Below are positions 32,344 through 39,533 of a stretch of DNA of 39,533 nucleotides, in pieces. The notes beneath the pieces were generated by a model. It was not told where the DNA came from, did not search any database, and was given only the letters and a program-made list of their open reading frames with translations. The position numbers and the translations under genes are program-made. How positions within the stretch are numbered: the stretch's first letter is position 1; every line of letters starts with the position of its first letter. Origin of the DNA: Actinomadura darangshiensis (GTDB lineage Bacteria; Actinomycetota; Actinomycetes; Streptosporangiales; Streptosporangiaceae); assembly GCF_004349235.1 (NCBI RefSeq), contig NZ_SMKY01000052.1, forward strand, positions 1 through 39,533, written 5' to 3'.

Positions 32344-32574
32344 TCAGCGCTGGGACGACCCGTCCTGCCTGATCGCGTCCCCCCTGCTGTCGCTCGCTCC
32401 GGTCCCCATGCGCCGGACGCGTCCCGCGACGTCCGCGCGGGCCTCCCCGGCGTCGACGTGGGGCGGGCGCTCCTCGGCGTCGTCCTGCTCACGGCCACGA
32501 CTGTCGCTCGCGCCGGTGCCAACGTGCCGAATGCGCCGCTCGACATCGGTACGGGCGTCCCTGCTCTCGCTCAT
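32344..32574 (-). CDS. Small hydrophilic protein with a duplicated motif
   Basis: A 76-residue protein starting at ATG 32574 with AAGGGGG about 5 bases upstream; the frame opens further left at 32634 without a site. The chain is almost entirely polar and charged and likely unfolded. It contains two copies of AR(T/A)DVxxR(I/V)R(H/M)(V/M)GTGASDSRG, each ending in the identical GTGASDSRG, and the surrounding DNA is also repeated (CTGTCGCTCGC near 32388 and 32503). It lies just upstream of a DUF574 methyltransferase on the same strand. No family is recognised. It may be a modified peptide precursor, a small stress protein or a regulatory peptide. Confidence 0.55.
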   Translation of the reverse strand: MSESRDARTDVERRIRHVGTGASDSRGREQDDAEERPPHVDAGEARADVAGRVRRMGTGASDSRGDAIRQDGSSQR

Positions 32575-32704
32575 TCCAGCCCCCTTGCCTGATATATCCC
32601 GCCTGATACCCGCCTGACCTGGGCTCAAGCCCACCCGGCGCGGGGACGGCCGTCACCCAGGTGACTCCGGAATCCCGGCGGGGCCGAGGCGGTTGAATGT
32701 CGGC

Positions 32705-33727
32705 GTGAAGACAATCGGCTTTCTCTCGTTCGGCCATTGGACTCCCAGCGCGGGCTCACGCACCCGGTCGGCCGCGGACGCGCTGTCGCAGTCGATCGAC
32801 CTGGCCGTCGCCGCGGAGGAACTCGGCGCCGACGGCGCCTACTTCCGGGTGCACCACTTCGCCAGGCAACTGGGCTCGCCGTTCCCGCTGCTGTCCGCGA
32901 TCGGCGCGAAGACGTCCCGCATCGAGATCGGCACCGGTGTGATCGACATGCGGTACGAGAACCCGATGTACTTCGCCGAGGACGCCGGGGCCGCCGACCT
33001 GATCTCCGGTGGACGGCTGCAACTCGGCATCAGCCGCGGCTCCCCGGAGCAGGTGATCGAGGGGTGGCGGTACTTCGGGTACGAGCCGTCCGAAGGCGAG
33101 ACCGACGCCGACATGGCGCGCAGGCACACCGAGGTGCTGCTGACGGTGCTGCAGGGCAAGGGCTTCGCCCAGCCGAACCCCCGGCCGATGTTCCCCAACC
33201 CGCCCGGGCTGCTCCGTGTCGAGCCCTATTCCGAGGGTCTGCGCGACCGCATCTGGTGGGGCTCCAGCTCCAACGCCACCGGCGTGTGGGCGGCGCAGCT
33301 CGGCATGAACCTGCAGAGTTCCACGCTCAAGGACGACGAGACCGGGGAACCGCTGCACGTCCAGCAGCGCAAGCAGATCGAGGCGTACCGGCAGGCATGG
33401 AAGGAGGCCGGGCACCCGCGCGAGCCGCGCGTGTCGGTCAGCCGCAGCATCTTCGCGCTGACCAGCGACCTGGACCGGGCCTACTTCGGCCGGAACGCCG
33501 ACTCCGGCGACCACGTCGGGATGATCGACGAGAAGACCAGGGCGATCTTCGGGCGTTCGTACGCGGCCGAGCCGGACGTCCTGGTCGAGCAGCTCGCCGC
33601 CGACGAGGCCGTCCAGGCCGCGGACACCCTGCTGCTCACCGTCCCCAACCAGCTGGGCGTGGACTACAACGCGCACGTCCTGGAGAACATCCTCACCCAC
33701 GTCGCGCCAGGGCTCGGCTGGCGCTGA
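32705..33727 (+). CDS. LLM-class flavin-dependent oxidoreductase
   Basis: A 340-residue luciferase-like monooxygenase-fold enzyme using FMN or F420. VKTIGFLSFGHW, LGADGAYFRVHHFARQLGSPFPLLSAIGAKTSRIEIGTGVIDMRYENPMYFAEDAGAADLISGGRLQLGISRGSPEQ and the GSSSNATGVWAAQLGMNLQSS segment follow the family exactly. The reaction is not fixed by sequence; relatives oxidise or reduce small organic compounds. The start GTG 32705 matches homologue length; TTG 32693, with GAGG close by, is an alternative. A strong terminator follows. It appears to be a single-gene unit. Confidence 0.88.
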   Translation: MKTIGFLSFGHWTPSAGSRTRSAADALSQSIDLAVAAEELGADGAYFRVHHFARQLGSPFPLLSAIGAKTSRIEIGTGVIDMRYENPMYFAEDAGAADLISGGRLQLGISRGSPEQVIEGWRYFGYEPSEGETDADMARRHTEVLLTVLQGKGFAQPNPRPMFPNPPGLLRVEPYSEGLRDRIWWGSSSNATGVWAAQLGMNLQSSTLKDDETGEPLHVQQRKQIEAYRQAWKEAGHPREPRVSVSRSIFALTSDLDRAYFGRNADSGDHVGMIDEKTRAIFGRSYAAEPDVLVEQLAADEAVQAADTLLLTVPNQLGVDYNAHVLENILTHVAPGLGWR

Positions 33728-33774
33728 GCGCCGGCGGACCGCGCCGTTACGCCGCCGAATGGCGGGGCCTGCGA

Positions 33775-33801
33775 GACCGGCCTGGTCCGGCCAGGCCGGT
33801 C
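33775..33801. terminator. Bidirectional hairpin terminator between LLM oxidoreductase and cupin genes
   Basis: GACCGGCCTGG (33775-33785) and CCAGGCCGGTC (33791-33801) form a perfect 11-bp stem with a 5-base loop. It lies 47 bases after the plus-strand stop and 13 bases after the convergent minus-strand stop, so it can serve both genes. Confidence 0.8.
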
Positions 33802-33814
33802 GTGAGCGCCGGGC

Positions 33815-34327
33815 TCAGCTCTCGGGCGGGCGGTTGCTGAGCGGCGTGAGCTGGTGGATGTCGTGGCGGCGCCGCAGTGCCGCGATCTCGGCCTGGTCGG
33901 GCGGCCCGCCGGCGGCGAGCAGATCGCCGAGTTCCTGCAGGTAGAGCTCATGACCGGCCGGCGTCACCAGGAAGAGCATCCGGGCCGGGGCGGATCCAGG
34001 GTTGAAGAAGGCGTGCGGGCACCCGGCCGGCACGAACATGAAGCTTCCCGGCCCGCCCCGGTACACGGTGGCACCGGACTCCGACTCCCAGGTGCGCCAG
34101 TCACCGTCGGCCTGGCCGGTCGGGTGGAAGGCGAGCAGGTCGAGTTCGCCGTCGAGGACGTAGAACACCTCCTCGGCCTGCTGGTGCACGTGCGCCCCCA
34201 CGTCGAACCCGGGGGCGACCTCGGCCTCGAACGTCGACCAGACCCTCGACTGCTCGGCGCCCGCCTTCAAGGTCATGGTCTGGATTCTGCGGCCGTCACC
34301 GGGCGGTAACAGCAGTCCGTCGGTCAT
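33815..34327 (-). CDS. Cupin-domain protein
   Basis: A 170-residue single-domain cupin. Motif 1 is HVHQQAEEVFYVLDGEL with metal ligands His46, His48 and Glu52 or Glu53; motif 2 is FVPAGCPHAFFN with His105. A C-terminal helix-rich tail follows (LYLQELGDLL to ALRRRHDIHQ). Such proteins are metal-dependent dioxygenases, isomerases or sugar-binding proteins; nothing decides which. ATG 34327 has AAAGGTGAG upstream. It ends next to a shared terminator and may follow the unrecognised gene at 34453 in one transcript. Confidence 0.82.
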   Translation of the reverse strand: MTDGLLLPPGDGRRIQTMTLKAGAEQSRVWSTFEAEVAPGFDVGAHVHQQAEEVFYVLDGELDLLAFHPTGQADGDWRTWESESGATVYRGGPGSFMFVPAGCPHAFFNPGSAPARMLFLVTPAGHELYLQELGDLLAAGGPPDQAEIAALRRRHDIHQLTPLSNRPPES

Positions 34328-34452
34328 GTCGGCTCACCTTTCCCACGGCGATTCCCAGGAAAACGATTATGCTCGCCAACATAACGAGAAATGCCCGGTC
34401 GGTCCTGGCCAGCGCCGGACACTCCGACCATTCAGCGCGGTGGTTCGTCCGG

Positions 34453-35148
34453 CTAGCCGCGGAGGATGGGGAAGTACCGCGACCATTCCGCGAGGACGGC
34501 TTCGTCCAGGATAAGCGGTTTCGGGTAAGGCTCGCCCGGCGGCTGCGGGGTGTCCGGGTGGAGTGACCGCGGCAGGTAGCCGTCGAACAGGAAGGACCCG
34601 CGGTACCGCGGGTCGAGCACGGCCGCGCAGTCCGCGATCGGGCTCACCGAGTCGGGCGGCACCGTCGCGTACGACCCGTCGCGGAGGACGAAGGCGCTGC
34701 CGGGATCCTCGTCGCCGGGCTTTCCGTGCTCGATCCCGGACGCCGCGCGCAGCCGCCCGTCCACGCAGACCGCCGCGTACTCGGTGTCGAGCGTCCCGCC
34801 GAACGTGGTGTCGCCCATGTACACCACGCCGGCCGGGGCGGCGAGGCTGAACAGGGAGGCGAAGCGCATGTCCGTCAGGTCCAGGGACGGCAGCGGCGCC
34901 GACGCGTCGGGCGCGCCCGCGGCGGCCCGCCACGCCGCGTCGGCGCCGTCGTCGTACCAGTCGGGCGGAAGGGTGAGGGCATTGCCGAGCCCGTCGGCCA
35001 GGTGCGTCGGCTCGGGCAGCACCCAGGCGTCCGGAAGCCCTTCGCCGGTCACGGGGACGGCCCAGGCGGAACCGCCGGGCAGCAGCCGCTCGTAAAGGGC
35101 GAGCGCCTCCGGGTCCACGGTGAGCAGGCCCTGCAGATTGAATCCCAT
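34453..35148 (-). CDS. Unrecognised cytoplasmic protein with structured start region
   Basis: A 231-residue soluble, acidic protein (MGFNLQGLLTVDPEALALYERLLPGG at the start) with high third-position G/C, so it is a real gene. No family is recognised. The second half has alternating strands (VVYMGDTTFGG, YAAVCVDGRL, FVLRDGSYATV) and ends in a proline-rich segment before SRYFPILRG. No signal peptide, membrane helix or known catalytic motif is visible. Its start codon lies in one arm of a perfect 12-bp inverted repeat (35147-35198), and a strong AGGAGG stretch sits in the loop, 19 bases from the ATG, too far for normal use. This suggests translational control. The cupin gene lies 125 bases downstream. 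Confidence 0.75.
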   Translation of the reverse strand: MGFNLQGLLTVDPEALALYERLLPGGSAWAVPVTGEGLPDAWVLPEPTHLADGLGNALTLPPDWYDDGADAAWRAAAGAPDASAPLPSLDLTDMRFASLFSLAAPAGVVYMGDTTFGGTLDTEYAAVCVDGRLRAASGIEHGKPGDEDPGSAFVLRDGSYATVPPDSVSPIADCAAVLDPRYRGSFLFDGYLPRSLHPDTPQPPGEPYPKPLILDEAVLAEWSRYFPILRG

Positions 35149-35198
35149 ACGTTCCCCGCTCTTCCTTCCTCCTATGGATGTCCGAACGGGGAACGTAT
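35147..35198 (-). promoter_or_regulatory. Perfect 12-bp inverted repeat enclosing the start of the 34453 gene
   Basis: ATACGTTCCCCG (35147-35158) and CGGGGAACGTAT (35187-35198) are exact reverse complements with 28 bases between them. On the minus-strand mRNA the 3' arm contains a GGGGAA site and the first two bases of the start codon, so folding would hide the start. The loop holds AGGAGGAAGGAAG. As DNA, the half-site centres lie 40 bases apart, about four helical turns, so a looping or dimeric regulator is the alternative reading. Confidence 0.6.
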
Positions 35199-35231
35199 CG
35201 CATTCTCCTCGACCTCAGGCGGGATGTCCGA

Positions 35232-38200
35232 TCATGCGAAGGCCCACGCGAACACGTGGAGGGACCCTCCCTCCTCGGGGACGTTCAGTGTGAAGCTCTT
35301 CACCTGCTTGGCCGGGTCGAGGGCGATCGGGGTCGCACCGAAGACGTAGACGTTGATCTCGTCCTTCGTCCCGTCGTCGCTGTTGCGGTAGGGGGTCTTG
35401 GCGACGATCTCGTTGCCGAAGCGCGGGGGATACGCGTCGGCGCCGAGCGCCCAGTCGCTGAACGCCAGGTCGCACTGCTGGGTCGACCCGTCGGCGTACG
35501 TGATCGTCACCTTGGACGGCGCGTCGCCGTTGCCCGCGGCGCCCAGGAACGCGAGCTTGCCCGCCTTGGGCGCGTCCGGCAGCTCGACGGTCTGGCCCTG
35601 GGCGTGGACGTTGTCCATCTGGCCGGGCTTGCGCGACGGCCAGCCGAACGTGAAGCCGTTCCAGGACACCTCCTTGCCGGGGGACAACCCGGCCGCGGCG
35701 AGCGCCTGGGCCGAGTACGACCAGCCGCCGCCGTCGAAGTTGGCCATGCCGGTGCCGCCGTCATCGGAGATGCCGGCGTTGTTCTGATACCACTCGATCG
35801 TCCCCTTGTGCGCCACGTTGATCGTCAGGCCCGCGTCGCCGGCGCCGGGTATCGCGATCGGCACCGTGTGGTAGTCGATCTTCGCGTCGGCGGCCACCGA
35901 GACCGTGATCTTCTGGTCGGCGTGGCCGGACGCCGGGACGTTCAGCGTGCCGGACGACGGCGTCAGCGTCACGCCCGCGGGCGGCGTGGCCTTCCACTCG
36001 ACCGCGCCTCCCTTGGACAGCGCCTGCACGCGCAGCGTCGTGGTGGTGCTGCCGCCGGGCTCCACCGGGACGAGGCCCGGGTCGACCGCCGTGAGGTAGC
36101 TCTTGCCGCCCTCGGTGAACGACAGCGGCGCGTCCGACTCGGCCGATCCGAACGTCGTGTTCGGCGTCTGGCCGAGGGTGTAGTCGAGCGTCCCGCCCGA
36201 CTTCGCGAACGACTCGGGCAGCCACGCCTTCGAGGTGGCCTTCCCGTTCACCTTGAGCGACTGGATGTAGCGGGACGACTCGGCGCCGGGCGCCTTGATC
36301 GTCACCTTCTGGCCGGAGGAGCGCCGCACCTCGATCCTGGAGAAGGCGGGCCCGTTCACCATCAGCTCGGCCCGGCCCGGGATCGCCGGGTACATGCCCA
36401 GCGAGGCCCACACGTACCAGGCGGACATCGTGCCGAGATCGTCGTTGCCGACCAGGCCGTCGGGGGTCGGCTTGAACAGCTCGGCCCGCGCCCGGTGCAC
36501 GACGTCCTGCGTGCGGTACGGGCGGCCCGCCCACGCGTACAGCCACGGCGACTGGAGCGAGGGCTCGTTGCCGAGGTAGGCGAGCGGCTTGTGCGGGCCC
36601 GCGTTGAGCTCGGCGAAGAACGCGTCGAGCCGCTTGGCGGCGGCGTCGCGCCCGCCCATCGCGCCGAACAGGCTCTCCACGTCCGCGTAGGTCATCCAGT
36701 GGTACTGGGCGCCGTTGCCCTCCACGTACCAGTTGGAGTCCGCGGGGTCGAACGGGCTGAGGAACGAGCCGTCGGCGAACCGCGGCTGGATCCAGCCGTT
36801 GAGCGGGTTGTAGAGGTTCTGCCAGCCGTGCGAGCGCGCCATGAACGTCTTCGCCGTCGCGGTGTCGCCGAGCCGCCGCGCCACCTGCGCGATGCCGAAG
36901 TCGGCCAGGTCGTACTCCATGGTCGTGGCGGGATCGCCCGGCACGTAGCCGATCTTGAGGTACTGCGCGTTGCCGGGCCGCTCGGTGTAGTCGTGCTTCG
37001 GCCCGACCCGCTCCGCCCCGGCCACCATCGAGGCGAGGGCGCCCTTGGCGTCGAAGCCGCGCGCGCCGAACGCGTAGGCGCTCGCGATCATCGAGTGGTA
37101 CGGGTCGCCGTTCATGACGCCGGTGATGGTGTTCTGGTGCGACCAGCGGTCCCAGACGTCGCCGATCACGTGGGCGTTCTCGTACAGCGACTGCGCGATG
37201 TCGCTCGCCACGTCCGGCGCCAGGAACGACAGGAGCTGGATCTCGCTGCGGTAGATGTCCCAGCCGGAGAACGTCGCGTAGTGGTGATGGCCCTTGCGGA
37301 CCTTGTGGGTGCGGTAGTCGAACCCGGTGTAGGTGCCGTCCACGTCGTCGAACACGTACGGCTGGAGGAACGCGTGGTAGAGCGCGGTGTAGAACGTCCG
37401 GAGCGTGTCGGGCGTCCCGCCGCCGACCTTGATCTGCCCGAGGCGCTGCTGCCAGGCGTGACGGGTGGCGGCGCGCACCGAGTCGAACGGCCTGCGGCCG
37501 ATCTCGGCCCGCAGGTTCTTCTTCGCGCCGTCGATGCTCACGTACGACAGGCCCGTGCGCATCTGGACGGGCTTGTCGCCGGCGAACTGGAGGTACACGC
37601 CGGAGCCGGGGCCCTTGACGTTCACGTCGCCGGCGAAGGTGCGCTGGTTCGGGACGAGGGGGCGCCCGTCCTGGGTGTTGTTCACCCGGCCGGTGGTCTT
37701 GAGCGGCGTCTTCGGCACGTCGGCGGGCGACTCGCCCCGCACGCGCGCGTCACCGGGCTCGACCGAGTCGTTCTTCCAGGTCCCGGACGCGGTGATCGGA
37801 CGGTCGAAGGTGGCGTGGAAGTAGACGTAGTACTGGTTCTCCGTCCCGCAGAACCCGCCCGTCTTGGCCCAGCCCGAGACCGTGTTGCCGCTGATGGTCG
37901 CCTCGGCGTCGTCGACGCCGTTGATGGAGCCGGTGACGTTCAGCAGCAGCGTGCCCGGCTTGCCCGCCGGGAAGGTGAAGCGGCCGACGCCCGCCCGCGT
38001 CGAGGCCGTCAGCTCGGTCTTGATGCCCGAGTCGGCGGTGACGGCGTAGTAGCCGGGGCTCGCCTGCTCGTTCTCGTGCTTGAAGGTCTGGACGTAGTCC
38101 GACCCGTGGGTGGCGGGGGAGGCGCCGATCGTTCCGGAGACGGGGATGACGGGGAAGTCCTGCGCGCCGGTGCAGCCGGGGCCCGAGATGTGGCTCATCG

Positions 38201-38486
38201 AGAACCCGCGCAGCCGGTCGTCCTCGTACTTGTAGCCGCCCCCGGACGTGCGGACGGTGTCGGGACTCCACTGCATCATCCCGAGCGGGGCCACGGCGCC
38301 GGGGAAGTTCATCCCGGCCCCGCCGCCGTGGCCGAAGTCGGGGCCGCCGTCCTCGGTGCCGACGAACGGGTTGACGTAGGAGGTGAGGTCGGGGGCCGCG
38401 CCCGCCGTGGTGGCGGGCAGGACCGCGGCGGAGGCCAGGGGGAGCAGGAAGACGGCGAGGCCGCTCGCAAGCCGGCGTCTGAGCAT
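35232..38486 (-). CDS. Secreted GH92 family alpha-mannosidase
   Basis: A 1084-residue exported enzyme. Residues 1-31 are a signal peptide (TTAGAA). The family GH92 core spans about 35-760: VNPFVGTEDGG at the start, GYKYEDDRLRGFSMSHISGPGC (substrate loop), FSGWDIYR (407-413), YVEGNGAQYHW with the likely acid Glu589, and GNDDLGTMSAWY with Asp682/683 at the calcium-dependent catalytic site. GH92 enzymes remove mannose from alpha-mannans and N-glycans. The remainder is a NEW3-like beta-sandwich (about 765-870, STTTTLRVQALSKG) and a C-terminal jelly-roll domain ending HVFAWAFA. ATG 38486 has GAGGAGA 5 bases upstream. It is divergent from a LacI gene and has a perfect LacI operator 19 bases before its start. 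Confidence 0.93.
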   Translation of the reverse strand: MLRRRLASGLAVFLLPLASAAVLPATTAGAAPDLTSYVNPFVGTEDGGPDFGHGGGAGMNFPGAVAPLGMMQWSPDTVRTSGGGYKYEDDRLRGFSMSHISGPGCTGAQDFPVIPVSGTIGASPATHGSDYVQTFKHENEQASPGYYAVTADSGIKTELTASTRAGVGRFTFPAGKPGTLLLNVTGSINGVDDAEATISGNTVSGWAKTGGFCGTENQYYVYFHATFDRPITASGTWKNDSVEPGDARVRGESPADVPKTPLKTTGRVNNTQDGRPLVPNQRTFAGDVNVKGPGSGVYLQFAGDKPVQMRTGLSYVSIDGAKKNLRAEIGRRPFDSVRAATRHAWQQRLGQIKVGGGTPDTLRTFYTALYHAFLQPYVFDDVDGTYTGFDYRTHKVRKGHHHYATFSGWDIYRSEIQLLSFLAPDVASDIAQSLYENAHVIGDVWDRWSHQNTITGVMNGDPYHSMIASAYAFGARGFDAKGALASMVAGAERVGPKHDYTERPGNAQYLKIGYVPGDPATTMEYDLADFGIAQVARRLGDTATAKTFMARSHGWQNLYNPLNGWIQPRFADGSFLSPFDPADSNWYVEGNGAQYHWMTYADVESLFGAMGGRDAAAKRLDAFFAELNAGPHKPLAYLGNEPSLQSPWLYAWAGRPYRTQDVVHRARAELFKPTPDGLVGNDDLGTMSAWYVWASLGMYPAIPGRAELMVNGPAFSRIEVRRSSGQKVTIKAPGAESSRYIQSLKVNGKATSKAWLPESFAKSGGTLDYTLGQTPNTTFGSAESDAPLSFTEGGKSYLTAVDPGLVPVEPGGSTTTTLRVQALSKGGAVEWKATPPAGVTLTPSSGTLNVPASGHADQKITVSVAADAKIDYHTVPIAIPGAGDAGLTINVAHKGTIEWYQNNAGISDDGGTGMANFDGGGWSYSAQALAAAGLSPGKEVSWNGFTFGWPSRKPGQMDNVHAQGQTVELPDAPKAGKLAFLGAAGNGDAPSKVTITYADGSTQQCDLAFSDWALGADAYPPRFGNEIVAKTPYRNSDDGTKDEINVYVFGATPIALDPAKQVKSFTLNVPEEGGSLHVFAWAFA

Positions 38487-38504
38487 GAGTGTCTCCTCGA
38501 CGCA

Positions 38505-38518
38505 TGACAACGTTGTCA
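38505..38518. promoter_or_regulatory. LacI-type operator, GH92 side
   Basis: TGACAACGTTGTCA is a perfect 14-base palindrome with the central CG typical of LacI-family sites. It lies 19 bases upstream of the GH92 start, in the promoter or leader, and is likely bound by the divergent LacI protein. Confidence 0.75.
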
Positions 38519-38588
38519 GGATGGTGATCTCCCTGCACCGGGCCGTCAATGGCCGAATCCGGCCATGCCGGAACCTCCCTGGTCATGG

Positions 38589-38602
38589 TGACATCGTTGT
38601 CA
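38589..38602. promoter_or_regulatory. LacI-type operator overlapping the LacI start codon
   Basis: TGACATCGTTGTCA differs from the perfect site at 38505 by one base and ends on the A of the LacI ATG. The two sites are 84 bases apart, eight helical turns, which would suit looping and self-repression. Confidence 0.7.
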
Positions 38603-39533
38603 TGGCGAACAGGGGGGCGCCGCGTCCGACGATGCGCGACGTGGCCGCGGCGGCGGGGGTCAGCCTCAAGACGGTCTCGCGCGTGGTGAACGACGAGCCG
38701 GGCGTCCGTCCCGAGACCGAGGAGGCGGTCCGCGCCGCCATCGCGCTCCTCGGCTTCCGCCGCAACGACCTGGCGCGCACGCTCCGCGGCGGCCCGACCG
38801 GCACCATCGGACTGATCATCCAGGACGTGGCCAACCCGTTCTACTCGCTGGTGGCGCGCGGCGTGGAGGACGTCGCCCGCGAGGCCGGCCGGCTGATGAT
38901 CCTCGGCAGCTCCGGCGACGACTACCTGCACGAGCTCGTCTACCAGCGGGAGCGCAAGCTCACCGCGTCCCTCTGCGAGCGCCGGGTGGACGGCCTGCTG
39001 ATCGTCTCGTCGGGCGCCGCCGACCGCCAGCTCGCCGAGTACGGCACGCCGGTGGTCTACATCGACCAGCCCGGTCCGCTCGACGTCGACACCGTCCTCG
39101 CCGACAACGCCGGCGGAGCGCGCGCCGCCGTCCGGCACCTGCTCGCGCACGGCCACCGCCGGATCGCGTGCCTGCTCGACCGGAAGGAGATCTTCACCGC
39201 CCGCGAGCGCCACCGCGGCTACCTCGCCGCCCTGGCCGAGCAGGGAATCGCGGAGGACCCGGCCATCGCCCGCATGATGGTCCAGGACGCGGCGGGCGCC
39301 GAGCGGACGATGGCCGAGCTGCTCGACCTGCCCGACCCGCCGACCGCCGTCCTCACCGGCAACAACCTGCTGACGGCCGGCGCCCTCCGGACCATCCGGG
39401 CGGCGGACGCGACACCCGCCCTGGTCGGCTTCGACGACTTCGAACTGGCCGACCTCCTAGCGGTCACGGTGGTCGCCCAGGCCCCCGCCGAAATGGGCCG
39501 CCGAGCCGCCGAACTACTAGAACACCGCATAAG
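38602..39533 (+). CDS. LacI-family transcriptional regulator (cut by right edge)
   Basis: The first 310 residues of a LacI-type repressor, whose usual length is about 335-345, so only the end is missing. Residues 10-30 are the helix-turn-helix with the typical MRDVAAAAGVSLKTVSRVVNDE, followed by the hinge region (LARTLRGGPTGTIGLIIQDVANPFYSLVARGVE). The sugar-binding domain follows with DGLLIVSSG, VVYIDQP, DNAGGARAAVRHLLAHGHRRIACLLD and PALVGFDDFELADLLAVTVVAQ. ATG 38602 lacks a near ribosome binding site and lies inside an operator, suggesting a leaderless mRNA and self-repression. It very likely represses the divergent GH92 gene in the absence of a mannose-type sugar. Confidence 0.92.
   Translation, partial: MANRGAPRPTMRDVAAAAGVSLKTVSRVVNDEPGVRPETEEAVRAAIALLGFRRNDLARTLRGGPTGTIGLIIQDVANPFYSLVARGVEDVAREAGRLMILGSSGDDYLHELVYQRERKLTASLCERRVDGLLIVSSGAADRQLAEYGTPVVYIDQPGPLDVDTVLADNAGGARAAVRHLLAHGHRRIACLLDRKEIFTARERHRGYLAALAEQGIAEDPAIARMMVQDAAGAERTMAELLDLPDPPTAVLTGNNLLTAGALRTIRAADATPALVGFDDFELADLLAVTVVAQAPAEMGRRAAELLEHRI

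Noticed and set aside
35178..38507. A 1109-codon open frame on the plus strand across the GH92 gene
   Set aside because: It is the antisense shadow of a clear GH92 enzyme with signal peptide and catalytic motifs; its translation is Arg/Val-rich low-complexity sequence without domains.

Overview
The window comes from a high-GC actinomycete. The evidence is the near-universal G/C at third codon positions, abundant GTG starts, hairpin terminators without T-tracts, SARP and STAND-TPR regulators, two DUF574-type SAM methyltransferases, a LacI-controlled mannosidase and a GH10-CBM2 xylanase. A Thermomonosporaceae or Streptosporangiales member such as Actinomadura is a reasonable guess, but it is inference only.

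Left end (1-4.4 kb): the signal-peptide end of a small secreted protein runs off the left edge. A poorly coding stretch of almost 1 kb follows, then a lower-GC BrnT-like toxin / ribbon-helix-helix antitoxin pair, then an M28 peptidase with membrane tail broken by many frameshifts. This part looks like a decaying or transferred segment.

Signalling block (4.4-13.7 kb): this is the most unusual part. A 32-codon secreted micropeptide gene with its own ribosome binding site and strong terminator lies downstream of an AfsR-like SARP / NB-ARC / TPR regulator. Divergent from the regulator is a tight three-gene operon encoding two paralogous GT-B-like proteins (one with a degenerate site) and a small companion. 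It converges on a second NB-ARC / TPR protein, which carries an N-terminal RHIM-like amyloid motif. Next to that, and divergently transcribed, is a 127-residue protein ending in a matching motif. The last two look like an NLR receptor and effector pair of the bacterial amyloid-signalling type.

Carbohydrate block (13.7-22.6 kb, minus strand): a DUF5954-like protein, then a GH15 trehalase/glucoamylase and glucose dehydrogenase operon, then a xylan operon (GH115 alpha-glucuronidase followed by GH10 xylanase with CBM2) with two identical-architecture palindromes upstream.

Mixed block (22.6-35.2 kb): a patatin-like lipase; an ArsR-like regulator with an M23 peptidase; an amide-use cluster (MarR regulator, cytoplasmic AmiC-like sensor, APC permease, formamidase/acetamidase); two DUF574 methyltransferases; an NmrA-like oxidoreductase converging on a tautomerase; a small duplicated-motif protein; an LLM-type flavin oxidoreductase; a cupin; and an unrecognised protein whose start is enclosed in a perfect 12-bp inverted repeat.

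Right end (35.2-39.5 kb): a secreted GH92 alpha-mannosidase and a divergent LacI regulator, truncated by the window edge. Two TGACAnCGnTGTCA operators lie between them. No tRNA, rRNA, CRISPR array or insertion sequence was recognised.
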